From NCBI GenBank assembly GCA_964482585.1, contig CAYZYO010000123.1:1-5893 (forward strand): a stretch of DNA of 5,893 nucleotides. Reading direction: 5' to 3'. Made by a program: the position numbers and the translations under genes. The DNA is from CAYZYO01 sp964482585 (GTDB lineage Bacteria > Bacillota > Syntrophomonadia > Syntrophomonadales > Syntrophomonadaceae). Positions within the stretch are counted from its first letter, which is position 1, and each line of letters starts with the position of its first letter. Positions 1 to 4,851 of the stretch are shown piece after piece. The notes under the pieces were generated by a model, which was not told where the DNA came from, searched no databases, and was given only the letters and a program-made list of their open reading frames with translations.

Positions 1-47
1 AAAAAGTCGAGCATCGTTAGAGTAGCTTTAGTATTATGAGATATGAA

Positions 48-54
48 AAGGAGG
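48..54 (+). promoter_or_regulatory. Ribosome binding site that sets the AraC regulator start
   Basis: AAGGAGG lies six bases before ATG 61. It is a near-perfect anti-16S match at ideal spacing. An in-frame ATG at 43 precedes it and has no comparable site, so the annotated start should be 61 rather than 43. Confidence 0.85.
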
Positions 55-60
55 GAGATA

Positions 61-924
61 ATGATAAACGAATTAAATCATGTAATTGACTATATTGAGG
101 ATCATTTAAGCGATGATCTTTCTTTAGAAGAAATTTCTGAATATGCTGGACTTTCTGATTATCATTTCAGAAAGATATTTTTTTATCTTTCTGGGTTGAC
201 CCTTAGTGAATACATTAAAAACAGAAAATTGTCAGAAGCAAATAAGGATTTATTACATGGAGAAAAAGTAACGGATGTCGCTCTTAAATATGGTTACCAG
301 TCAATTGACGGATTTACTCGAGCATTTAAAAAATGGAGTGGGTTTTTACCCTCAGATGTAATGAAAAAAGGCATAAATAAATCGTTTCCCAAACTTTCAT
401 TCGTAATAACCGTTAAAGGAGGAATTACTATGGAATTTAGAATTGAAGATAAACCGGCATTTAATCTAGTCGGTGTAAGTAAACGTGTTCCGATGCAGTT
501 TGAAGGTGTTAATAACGAGATTGTTAAGCTGGCAGAAAGCATAACCGACGAACAAAAAGAAGAAATGCATTCTCTGCAGAATATAGAGCCTTATGAAATT
601 GTCAATGCTTCTTATGATGCGGACGCTAATTTCTTAAAAGAAGAAGGAGACTTGACTCACTTGATAGGTGTCTTAACGACTGAAAATCAAGTAAGTGCTC
701 AATTAGATAAAGTACCGGTCGAAGCCTGTACTTGGGCAATATTTCCGAATGAAGGACCATTTCCCTCTACCCTACAGGAAACCATGGCAAAAGTATACTC
801 AGAATGGCTTCCTTCTTCCAATTACGAAGTAATCAATGCCCCTGCTTTTTCTTTTACTAAAATGGATCAATATAAAGAAGACTACGCTTATAGTGAAGTA
901 TGGATTCCTGTTCAAAAGAAATAA
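61..924 (+). CDS. AraC-family transcriptional regulator with C-terminal GyrI-like effector-binding domain
   Basis: The product is a 287-residue two-domain transcription factor of the cytoplasm. Residues 5-100 form an AraC-type DNA-binding domain with two helix-turn-helix units. The first is at about 22-43 (LSLEEISEYAGLSDYHFRKI) and the second at about 70-92, including the family-typical VALKYGYQSIDGFTRAFKKW. Residues 124-287 resemble GyrI/BmrR-type small-molecule-binding domains: EFRIEDKPAF at the start, then WAIFPNEGPFP, EWLPSSNYE, and an ending in YSEVWIPV with the usual conserved acidic residue (E279). Such proteins often control drug or toxic-compound responses; the ligand cannot be read from sequence. 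I chose ATG 61 because AAGGAGG lies six bases before it. An in-frame ATG at 43 would place that ribosome binding site inside the gene. The gene converges on the unknown gene at 993-1925, so its target is not obvious from context. An internal start at 430 is listed separately. Confidence 0.9.
   Translation: MINELNHVIDYIEDHLSDDLSLEEISEYAGLSDYHFRKIFFYLSGLTLSEYIKNRKLSEANKDLLHGEKVTDVALKYGYQSIDGFTRAFKKWSGFLPSDVMKKGINKSFPKLSFVITVKGGITMEFRIEDKPAFNLVGVSKRVPMQFEGVNNEIVKLAESITDEQKEEMHSLQNIEPYEIVNASYDADANFLKEEGDLTHLIGVLTTENQVSAQLDKVPVEACTWAIFPNEGPFPSTLQETMAKVYSEWLPSSNYEVINAPAFSFTKMDQYKEDYAYSEVWIPVQKK
415..422 (+). promoter_or_regulatory. Internal ribosome binding site before Met124 of the AraC regulator
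   Basis: AAAGGAGG sits inside the regulator reading frame, where it encodes Lys-Gly-Gly, seven bases before the in-frame ATG at 430. Its strength and spacing match or exceed the site at the gene's own start. It falls exactly at the join between the DNA-binding domain and the effector-binding domain. If used, it would yield a free 164-residue effector-binding protein (430-924). The motif and spacing are seen directly; its use in the cell is inferred. Confidence 0.55.
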
Positions 925-992
925 AAACTGAAAACACACCAATCGTTTTGCTCAGCCCAATTTTATATTTTTCCTTTTCCATTGACTAAATG
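925..992. other. Convergent spacer between the regulator and the unknown exported protein
   Basis: These 68 AT-rich bases separate two convergent genes. There is a T-rich plus-strand stretch at about 961-978 but no clear GC stem before it. I therefore do not call a terminator here. Confidence 0.4.
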
Positions 993-1925
993 CTAAGAGC
1001 TGACCTCCGTTTCTTCCCAATCCTCCTCCATAGCATCATCAAACGGCTCGGTTTTTACTGCTGCCCCGGTATGATCCAGTAGCTGTGTTAAGCATCCGGG
1101 GTTGATTTTCCAACCTGAATCAGTTTTTACAGTATGAGTTTGAATATGGTGGTTATATTCACTGGTCAGTCCCTGATAGACTACACAGACGTCTACGAGA
1201 AAAGAATCATTTTCCAAAGGAACAATACGATTTATTCTTAATTTCTCTACAATTTCCATTCTTAATAAGACCAGAGAATTGCCTTTGCCAAAATCTATCA
1301 GGTGGGAAACGGTCTCAATATCCCCCTGCCCTATTGCTATGAAAAGTAATTCCACAGTTTGGCTGGCATTTAAGGATGCCAGTTTAGATTGCAATAAGTT
1401 AGCCGACTTCCAAATCATAAGCTGGTGAGCTGTATCAATTTTACTGCTGCAATGGGTTTTACTGTCTTTAAAATGGACACAAAAGTGTCCATTAAAGTTA
1501 TTTCCTGCAATGCTGCCCAAACCGTGGGGCATCCCGTTCATGGAAGCAGCAATCATTTTTCCATCGTCTAATCCTACAATAATCGCCCTGCGTCTCCAGG
1601 TCCATTTATTGTTATATATCGCCTTCATGACAGCCGTATCATCAGCCGTTAATGGCTGAACATCAGCGTGATAGGTGCCGCCTCGCCTTTGAACCCTGAA
1701 CTGCAGACCGGTTTGAAGATCAATCAGGTTGGCTTCACTTTTCAAAGGGAAAAGGGATTTAACTTCATTCCAGCTCAAAAATTCCCCACATACTATTGAC
1801 TTTCCGGTATCCGGTTGGGATTTTTTATTTTCCCCGCAATCCGTTATATTAATAACGAAAATTATTAGTAACGCCAAAAATATTATCGCTGCCACCAGAC
1901 GATGTTTTCTGATATTAATTACCAC
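993..1925 (-). CDS. Uncharacterised membrane-anchored extracytoplasmic protein
   Basis: I cannot assign a function. The 310-residue product starts at a GTG, with a purine-rich stretch (AGGGGGTAAGGA) just upstream. A short basic N-terminus (IRKHR) is followed by a hydrophobic segment at about 10-27, which should anchor or export the protein. Cys30 follows this segment, but Asp at -1 makes a lipoprotein cleavage site unlikely. Residues 65-175 form a block I associate with exported Firmicutes proteins, sometimes beside peptidoglycan-binding domains: LIDLQTGLQFRVQRRGG, then YHADVQPL, NGMPHG, GHFCVHF, KTH and HQLM. It is rich in His (86, 134, 147, 151, 158, 167) with Cys149 and Cys159, compatible with metal binding or catalysis. 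Residues 185-285 look like a separate alpha/beta domain of NTF2-like type (weak call). The tail (293-310) is strongly acidic. The gene stands alone, convergent with the AraC regulator 68 bases away. No strong terminator is visible between them. Confidence 0.75.
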   Translation of the reverse strand: MVINIRKHRLVAAIIFLALLIIFVINITDCGENKKSQPDTGKSIVCGEFLSWNEVKSLFPLKSEANLIDLQTGLQFRVQRRGGTYHADVQPLTADDTAVMKAIYNNKWTWRRRAIIVGLDDGKMIAASMNGMPHGLGSIAGNNFNGHFCVHFKDSKTHCSSKIDTAHQLMIWKSANLLQSKLASLNASQTVELLFIAIGQGDIETVSHLIDFGKGNSLVLLRMEIVEKLRINRIVPLENDSFLVDVCVVYQGLTSEYNHHIQTHTVKTDSGWKINPGCLTQLLDHTGAAVKTEPFDDAMEEDWEETEVSS

Positions 1926-1956
1926 GCATCCTTACCCCCTATTTGTTTATGCATAT

Positions 1957-2115
1957 TTATATGAGGTTAAGGATAAGGAGTAGTACTGTTCCTGCAAATT
2001 TTGAAGAAATAGTCCGAGATAACCATGAGATGACCATGGCCATAGCTTCAATATTACCCTCGTTTCTGATGCGCTGCAGGAGTTTTATTAATCTACCCTG
2101 ATTTTTGGTGTGCAC
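1957..2115 (-). other. Unassigned 52-codon open frame, possible gene remnant
   Basis: A minus-strand frame stays open from an upstream TAG through a GTG at 2115 to a TAA at 1957-1959. It encodes a basic, amphipathic helix-like stretch (GRLIKLLQRIRNEGNIEAMA), then SWLSRTISSKF and a hydrophobic end (AGTVLLLILNLI). No ribosome binding site is properly spaced from the GTG: an AGGAG abuts it directly. The frame starts within the end of the small membrane-protein remnant at 2093-2329 and ends about 30 bases before the unknown exported-protein gene. I recognise no family. It may be the C-terminal tail of a lost gene, or chance. Confidence 0.25.
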
Positions 2116-2329
2116 TCCTGCGGAATGCTATCACATACAATATCAGCATTCCAATAGTATGGTTCCAGATCATTAGTGGAACTGGTAAAAGAGTAATGAC
2201 TACAAGACCCGATAAAAATACAATCTTTTCCAAAAAAGACATCGGTCCTGGACGATATGTCCATAATTTTGCCCAACATTTCAGCGATGTGAGTTCGGGT
2301 TCGGCATAATGGGGACAATGAGAACACAT
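2093..2329 (-). pseudogene. Probable remnant of a small cysteine-rich membrane protein
   Basis: The 78-codon frame reads as real protein rather than a shadow. It has an N-terminal CSHCPHY motif (Cys2, Cys5), Cys18-Trp19, then WTYRPGPMS (residues 23-31), then a hydrophobic region at about 36-68 able to form one or two membrane spans. From memory, small Clostridia proteins with this CxxCPxY - YxPxPMS - membrane layout continue into a second Cys cluster after the hydrophobic part. Here the frame ends in FRRSAHQKSG and a stop, without it. No ribosome binding site precedes the ATG. Four codons upstream is an in-frame TAG, and a good but orphan AAAAAAGGAGA lies at 2369-2379 with no start codon at usable distance. 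I read this as a protein damaged at both ends. A short functional protein is not excluded. Confidence 0.4.
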
Positions 2330-2556
2330 AACAACATACTAAATACTAAGATTAGACTTCTTTTTATTTCTCCTTTTTTACGCTCTGTAAGCAATTCAGA
2401 ATATCCAGGGATGCGCTCAGCAAATAGGAGAATAGGAAACACAGCAAATTACCCGGTTTTATGTTACCACACTATTAACGAAAAAATTACTGAAGGGTTA
2501 TGAAGACGGGGTACTGTCATCAAAAAGACCGCCAATTAAGGAGTTACTCTCCGCCG
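2330..2556. other. Gene-poor spacer with an orphan ribosome-binding-site-like sequence
   Basis: No convincing gene lies in these bases. On the minus strand, AAAAAAGGAGA at 2369-2379 looks like a ribosome binding site but no start codon follows at normal distance. It may be the original translation signal of the remnant at 2093-2329. On the plus strand there is an element at 2505-2519 that resembles one at 3718-3733. A 64-codon plus-strand frame at 2309-2503 lacks a ribosome binding site and any recognisable protein features. Confidence 0.5.
2505..2519 (+). repeat. Short dispersed element, copy 1 (GACGGG...TGTCA)
   Basis: GACGGGGTACTGTCA resembles the element at 3718-3733 (GACGGG, a short spacer, TGTCA). 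Together they bracket the oxidoreductase gene. The form recalls the GACGGT/TGTC-type REP-like repeats common in Clostridia next to IS200-like REP-associated transposases. This copy is short and degenerate, so the assignment is tentative. Confidence 0.25.
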
Positions 2557-2572
2557 ACTGACGGCCTTCAGT
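2557..2572 (+). promoter_or_regulatory. Imperfect 16-bp palindrome overlapping the -35: candidate operator
   Basis: ACTGACGGCCTTCAGT is an inverted repeat with seven of eight symmetric pairs complementary. It covers the proposed -35 of the oxidoreductase promoter, where a bound dimeric repressor would block RNA polymerase. The protein that binds it is unknown. A transcribed hairpin is less likely because the site lies upstream of the expected transcription start. Confidence 0.3.
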
Positions 2573-2587
2573 TTAGAAGCGTATAAT
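2558..2587 (+). promoter_or_regulatory. Probable sigma-A promoter of the oxidoreductase gene
   Basis: A perfect -10 hexamer, TATAAT (2582-2587), is preceded at 18 bases by CTGACG (2558-2563), a four-of-six match to TTGACA. Transcription would start near 2594 and leave a leader of about 35 bases before ATG 2631. The -35 lies inside the palindrome at 2557-2572. Confidence 0.5.
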
Positions 2588-2630
2588 CGAAACCAGGGCT
2601 GATCAAACTAAGTGAAAAAGGAATGGTTTA

Positions 2631-3692
2631 ATGAAAGTAGCTATCATGGGAGCAGGTTTCGCTGGCTTAGCCTGTGCCATACATCTTGAACAAAATGGCA
2701 TTTATCCGGATATTTTTGAAAAACGGCATCGAGTAGGAGAACGCTTTCCTAATATGGAAGCCATCATGCACCTCATGCACAGACCCATTAAAGATTCCCT
2801 GGTCTATATAAATAATCTTTTAGGTGTTGATCTTAAACCGGCAGCAGTGGTTCATACTATTGAAATGCATTCACCTAACCAAAAAGCAGTAATTAACGGT
2901 AAAAATCTTGGCTACTCTACTATTCGCGGACATGATGACAGATCTTGGGAGTGTCAATTGGCAGATGCAGTAAAATCAAACATTACTTTTAACTGTGCCC
3001 CGGATTATAGAGAACTTGAAAAAGAATACGATTGGGTAGTAGTGGCTACCGGAGATTCCACTATATCAAGGGATTTGGGAGTATGGATTACTGATATAGA
3101 ACCTTTCTTAAGGGGCTGCATAGTTAAAGGAAACTTTGATCCTGGAAATATTAAGCTTTGGTTTAACCAGTCACTAAGCAAACAAGGCTATGTCTATTTT
3201 GCCCCGTACGACTATAACGAAGCATGTATTAGCACTGCTGCAGCCCCATCTTCTCTTGAAGATATTGACAGGTTATGGGCTAAAACCATAGATTATTTCG
3301 GTATTACACCTGAGCCTGGTTCAGAATTTAAAGTGGAAGAATATAAAATAGGACGAGTTGCAACCCGGCAGGTTCGGAATATATTGCTAACCGGTAATGC
3401 AGGAGGTTTTATCGAACCAATGATGGGCTTTGGTCAGGCACCTTCACTTTTAAGCGGAATTTATGCCTCCAAAGCAATAATAACCGGTGAAGACTACAAC
3501 CAATTGACTAATTGGTTCAATAAACGCTATGAAGACTCTCTAACACTAAGAAATTATATGCTTAAACTTGACGATGAAGCATTTGATCGAATAGTCTTAG
3601 CCTTAAAAAACAAAGTAAGTCAAAGCATTATGAATAATCCTCATTTTATACAGCTTTCACTCTTAGCGAAAATGGCTGCCTTTGTGACCTGA
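2631..3692 (+). CDS. FAD-dependent oxidoreductase, geranylgeranyl reductase type
   Basis: The 353-residue protein begins with a classic dinucleotide-binding fold: beta strand KVAIM, then GAGFAG (Gly7, Gly9, Gly12), with Glu30 at the end of the second strand to hold the adenosine ribose of FAD. The second FAD motif is WVVVATGDS (135-143). The third is the conserved GNAGGFIEPMMGFG segment (255-268), which typically places the FAD pyrophosphate and isoalloxazine in the geranylgeranyl reductase / FixC / p-hydroxybenzoate hydroxylase superfamily. GYVYFAP near 195 lies where family members carry a substrate-pocket YxWxFP-like motif. Length fits a compact family member. No signal peptide or membrane span is seen, so it is probably cytosolic. 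Members reduce isoprenoid double bonds or act on aromatic substrates; the substrate here is unknown. AAGGA lies eight bases before ATG 2631. The gene is monocistronic, with its own promoter, and converges on exoA. Confidence 0.8.
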   Translation: MKVAIMGAGFAGLACAIHLEQNGIYPDIFEKRHRVGERFPNMEAIMHLMHRPIKDSLVYINNLLGVDLKPAAVVHTIEMHSPNQKAVINGKNLGYSTIRGHDDRSWECQLADAVKSNITFNCAPDYRELEKEYDWVVVATGDSTISRDLGVWITDIEPFLRGCIVKGNFDPGNIKLWFNQSLSKQGYVYFAPYDYNEACISTAAAPSSLEDIDRLWAKTIDYFGITPEPGSEFKVEEYKIGRVATRQVRNILLTGNAGGFIEPMMGFGQAPSLLSGIYASKAIITGEDYNQLTNWFNKRYEDSLTLRNYMLKLDDEAFDRIVLALKNKVSQSIMNNPHFIQLSLLAKMAAFVT

Positions 3693-3782
3693 TTATACAT
3701 GGGGTAATATAGACAGGGACGGGAGTTTTGTCACACTATGCTCTTTGGATAATTCTCCTGCCAAATTCCGTAAAAATACTAA
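3693..3782. other. Convergent spacer between the oxidoreductase gene and exoA
   Basis: Ninety bases separate the two convergent stops. The spacer contains the REP-like element at 3718-3733. Within it, GACA at 3712-3715 and TGTC at 3728-3731 could pair weakly across a 12-base loop. No stem followed by a T-run is evident on either strand. Confidence 0.4.
3718..3733 (+). repeat. Short dispersed element, copy 2 (GACGGG...TGTCA)
   Basis: AGACAGGGACGGGAGTTTTG followed by TCACAC (3711-3736) contains GACGGG and TGTCA in the same order and near-same spacing as 2505-2519. This copy is closer to the GGGACGGTTCTTTTGTCACA-like repeats I associate with REP-associated transposases in Clostridia. No transposase gene is present in the window. 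Confidence 0.3.
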
Positions 3783-4541
3783 TTAAATATGATCTATCTC
3801 AAGTCCTACGGGACAATGATCGCTGCCCATCACTTCTGCATAGATGGTTGCTGCTTTGATCTGTTCTTTGATCCTCTCTGACACCAGGAAATAATCGATA
3901 CGCCATCCGACATTTTTTTCCCTAGCCTTAAACATGTAAGACCACCAGGTGTAAGCACCTTCCAGGTCTGGATATTTATAGCGGAATGAATCAATAAAAC
4001 CGGCACCTAGGAGTTCCGTCATCTTTTGCCGTTCCTGGAGAGTAAAGCCAGCATTCTTCTGATTGGATTTTGGATTTTTCAAATCAATTCCCTGATGGGC
4101 TACATTCAGATCTCCACATAAAATCACCGGCTTTTTCTCATCCAGACTTAGCAAATGGGCGCAGAAATCATCCTGCCATTTCATCCGGTAGTCAAGCCTG
4201 GCTAGTTCACGCTGTGAATTGGGCGTATAGGCATTAACCAGAAAAAATTTGTCGTATTCCAAGGTAATCACTCTTCCCTCTAAGCGGTGTTCCTCCTGGA
4301 TAAGATCGAAAGTAACAGTCAACGGTTTGAGACGAGAAAATACGGCTGTTCCCGAATAACCCTTCTTTTCCGCACTGTTCCAATATTCTTCATATCCTTC
4401 GACATCGATAACAGCTTGCCCCGGCTGCATTTTTGTTTCCTGGACACAGAATATATCTGGTTGTTTTGCCATGAAGAATTCCATGAATCCTTTGTTTAAA
4501 ACAGCGCGGAGTCCGTTGACATTCCATGAGACTAGTTTCAT
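3783..4541 (-). CDS. exoA: Exodeoxyribonuclease III (class II AP endonuclease)
   Basis: The enzyme cuts DNA 5' of abasic sites in base-excision repair and degrades 3' ends of duplex DNA, acting on the chromosome in the cytosol. The 252-residue length matches Bacillus ExoA. All hallmarks of the Mg-dependent endonuclease/exonuclease/phosphatase fold are visible: SWNVNGLRA (Asn7), QETK (Glu35, metal ligand), GYSGTAVFS (61-69), NAYTPNS (Tyr105), CGDLNVAH (Asp144 and Asn146), WRIDYFLVS, and GSDHCPV with the catalytic Asp241-His242 pair. I start at the ATG at 4541 because GGAG lies eight bases before it. The in-frame ATG at 4562 has no ribosome binding site and would add seven residues absent from typical relatives. 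The gene stands alone. The leader contains two clear inverted repeats (4581-4598, 4638-4658), which could mark regulation. The symbol could equally be xthA by Escherichia coli naming. Confidence 0.96.
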   Translation of the reverse strand: MKLVSWNVNGLRAVLNKGFMEFFMAKQPDIFCVQETKMQPGQAVIDVEGYEEYWNSAEKKGYSGTAVFSRLKPLTVTFDLIQEEHRLEGRVITLEYDKFFLVNAYTPNSQRELARLDYRMKWQDDFCAHLLSLDEKKPVILCGDLNVAHQGIDLKNPKSNQKNAGFTLQERQKMTELLGAGFIDSFRYKYPDLEGAYTWWSYMFKAREKNVGWRIDYFLVSERIKEQIKAATIYAEVMGSDHCPVGLEIDHI

Positions 4542-4549
4542 CTTTTTCA

Positions 4550-4553
4550 CTCC
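4550..4553 (-). promoter_or_regulatory. Ribosome binding site that sets the exoA start
   Basis: On the minus strand, GGAG (within ATGGAGTG) lies eight bases before ATG 4541. The upstream in-frame ATG at 4562 has no purine-rich site in front of it. This supports the 252-residue form beginning MKLVSWNVNG. Confidence 0.75.
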
Positions 4554-4580
4554 ATTATTCATACAGCTAATTCATGCTTT

Positions 4581-4598
4581 TATTTCGCAGACGAAATA
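4581..4598. promoter_or_regulatory. Perfect inverted repeat upstream of exoA
   Basis: TATTTCG, a four-base loop CAGA, then CGAAATA: a perfect seven-base stem, extendable by a G-T wobble and one more A-T pair. It lies about 40 bases before the exoA start and downstream of a possible -10 (4619-4624). It could be a 5'-leader hairpin or a repressor site. The consensus of Bacillota LexA boxes (GAACnnnnGTTC) is not matched. Confidence 0.4.
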
Positions 4599-4637
4599 GA
4601 AAGGAAAGCTCCAGCTACAATATAAAACACAATGTAT

Positions 4638-4658
4638 ATATCTGCTAAAATCAGATAT
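4638..4658. promoter_or_regulatory. Second perfect inverted repeat, overlapping the possible exoA -35
   Basis: ATATCTG, seven bases, then CAGATAT: a perfect seven-base dyad, 57 bases centre-to-centre from the repeat at 4581-4598. On the minus strand a possible exoA promoter, TTAGCA (4643-4648), 18 bases, TATATT (4619-4624), has its -35 within this dyad. That is the layout expected of an operator. The promoter match is moderate. Confidence 0.35.
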
Positions 4659-4696
4659 GGTATCATTTATAAACTTTTTTGACACACAAACGTCTC

Positions 4697-4750
4697 GGCT
4701 TTTTTCTTAGTATTAATAATGCAGCTAACTTCTGCTAAAGCCTTTTTTTA
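4697..4750 (+). terminator. Terminator-like structure on the plus strand
   Basis: GGCT...TTAG (4697-4710) can pair, with a bulge, with CTAAAGCC (4735-4742), immediately followed by seven T residues. The loop is long, with a smaller GCAG/CTGC stem inside it. As oriented it would end plus-strand transcription, yet both flanking genes are on the minus strand. It is either part of an unseen plus-strand RNA or a chance structure. Minus-strand transcription from 4852 meets A-rich rather than U-rich sequence here. Confidence 0.2.
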
Positions 4751-4851
4751 TACGTAAGCTCTTTTTCGAGTTTTTAATTTTTTCTTTTTCTGCTTTCAAT
4801 TCCGGCGAATTATTAGTTTCTCACAAAGTATAATACTCGCTTGCAGATTTT

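Noticed and set aside
43..60. Longer N-terminus of the AraC regulator from ATG 43
   Set aside because: The strong AAGGAGG at 48-54 would lie inside the coding sequence, and ATG 61 sits at the correct distance from it.
294..542. Minus-strand open frame inside the AraC regulator gene
   Set aside because: It is antisense to clearly recognisable regulator coding sequence and has no features of its own.
1820..1925. Lipoprotein signal ending at Cys30 of the unknown exported protein
   Set aside because: The residues before the Cys are Ile-Thr-Asp; Asp at -1 does not fit a lipobox, which needs Gly, Ala or Ser. A membrane anchor is the better reading.
1729..1983. Plus-strand open frame over the start of the unknown exported protein gene
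   Set aside because: It is antisense to a gene with a coherent export signal and domain; no ribosome binding site or recognisable family.
2088..2327. 79-codon minus-strand open frame overlapping the membrane-protein remnant
   Set aside because: It overlaps the frame at 2093-2329 almost completely, and only that other frame shows the CxxCPxY, PxPMS and membrane-span pattern. This one looks like its shadow.
2309..2503. 64-codon plus-strand open frame
   Set aside because: No ribosome binding site, no protein-like pattern, and it overlaps the more protein-like minus-strand remnant.
1926..2630. RNA gene, riboswitch or CRISPR array in the long gene-poor spacer
   Set aside because: I found no tRNA T-loop signature, no regularly spaced repeats and no recognisable riboswitch core on either strand.
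4287..4499. Plus-strand open frame inside exoA
   Set aside because: It is antisense to conserved ExoA motifs; a shadow.
4542..4562. Longer exoA from ATG 4562
   Set aside because: There is no ribosome binding site before it. GGAG is correctly placed for ATG 4541, and the family begins at MKLVSWN.
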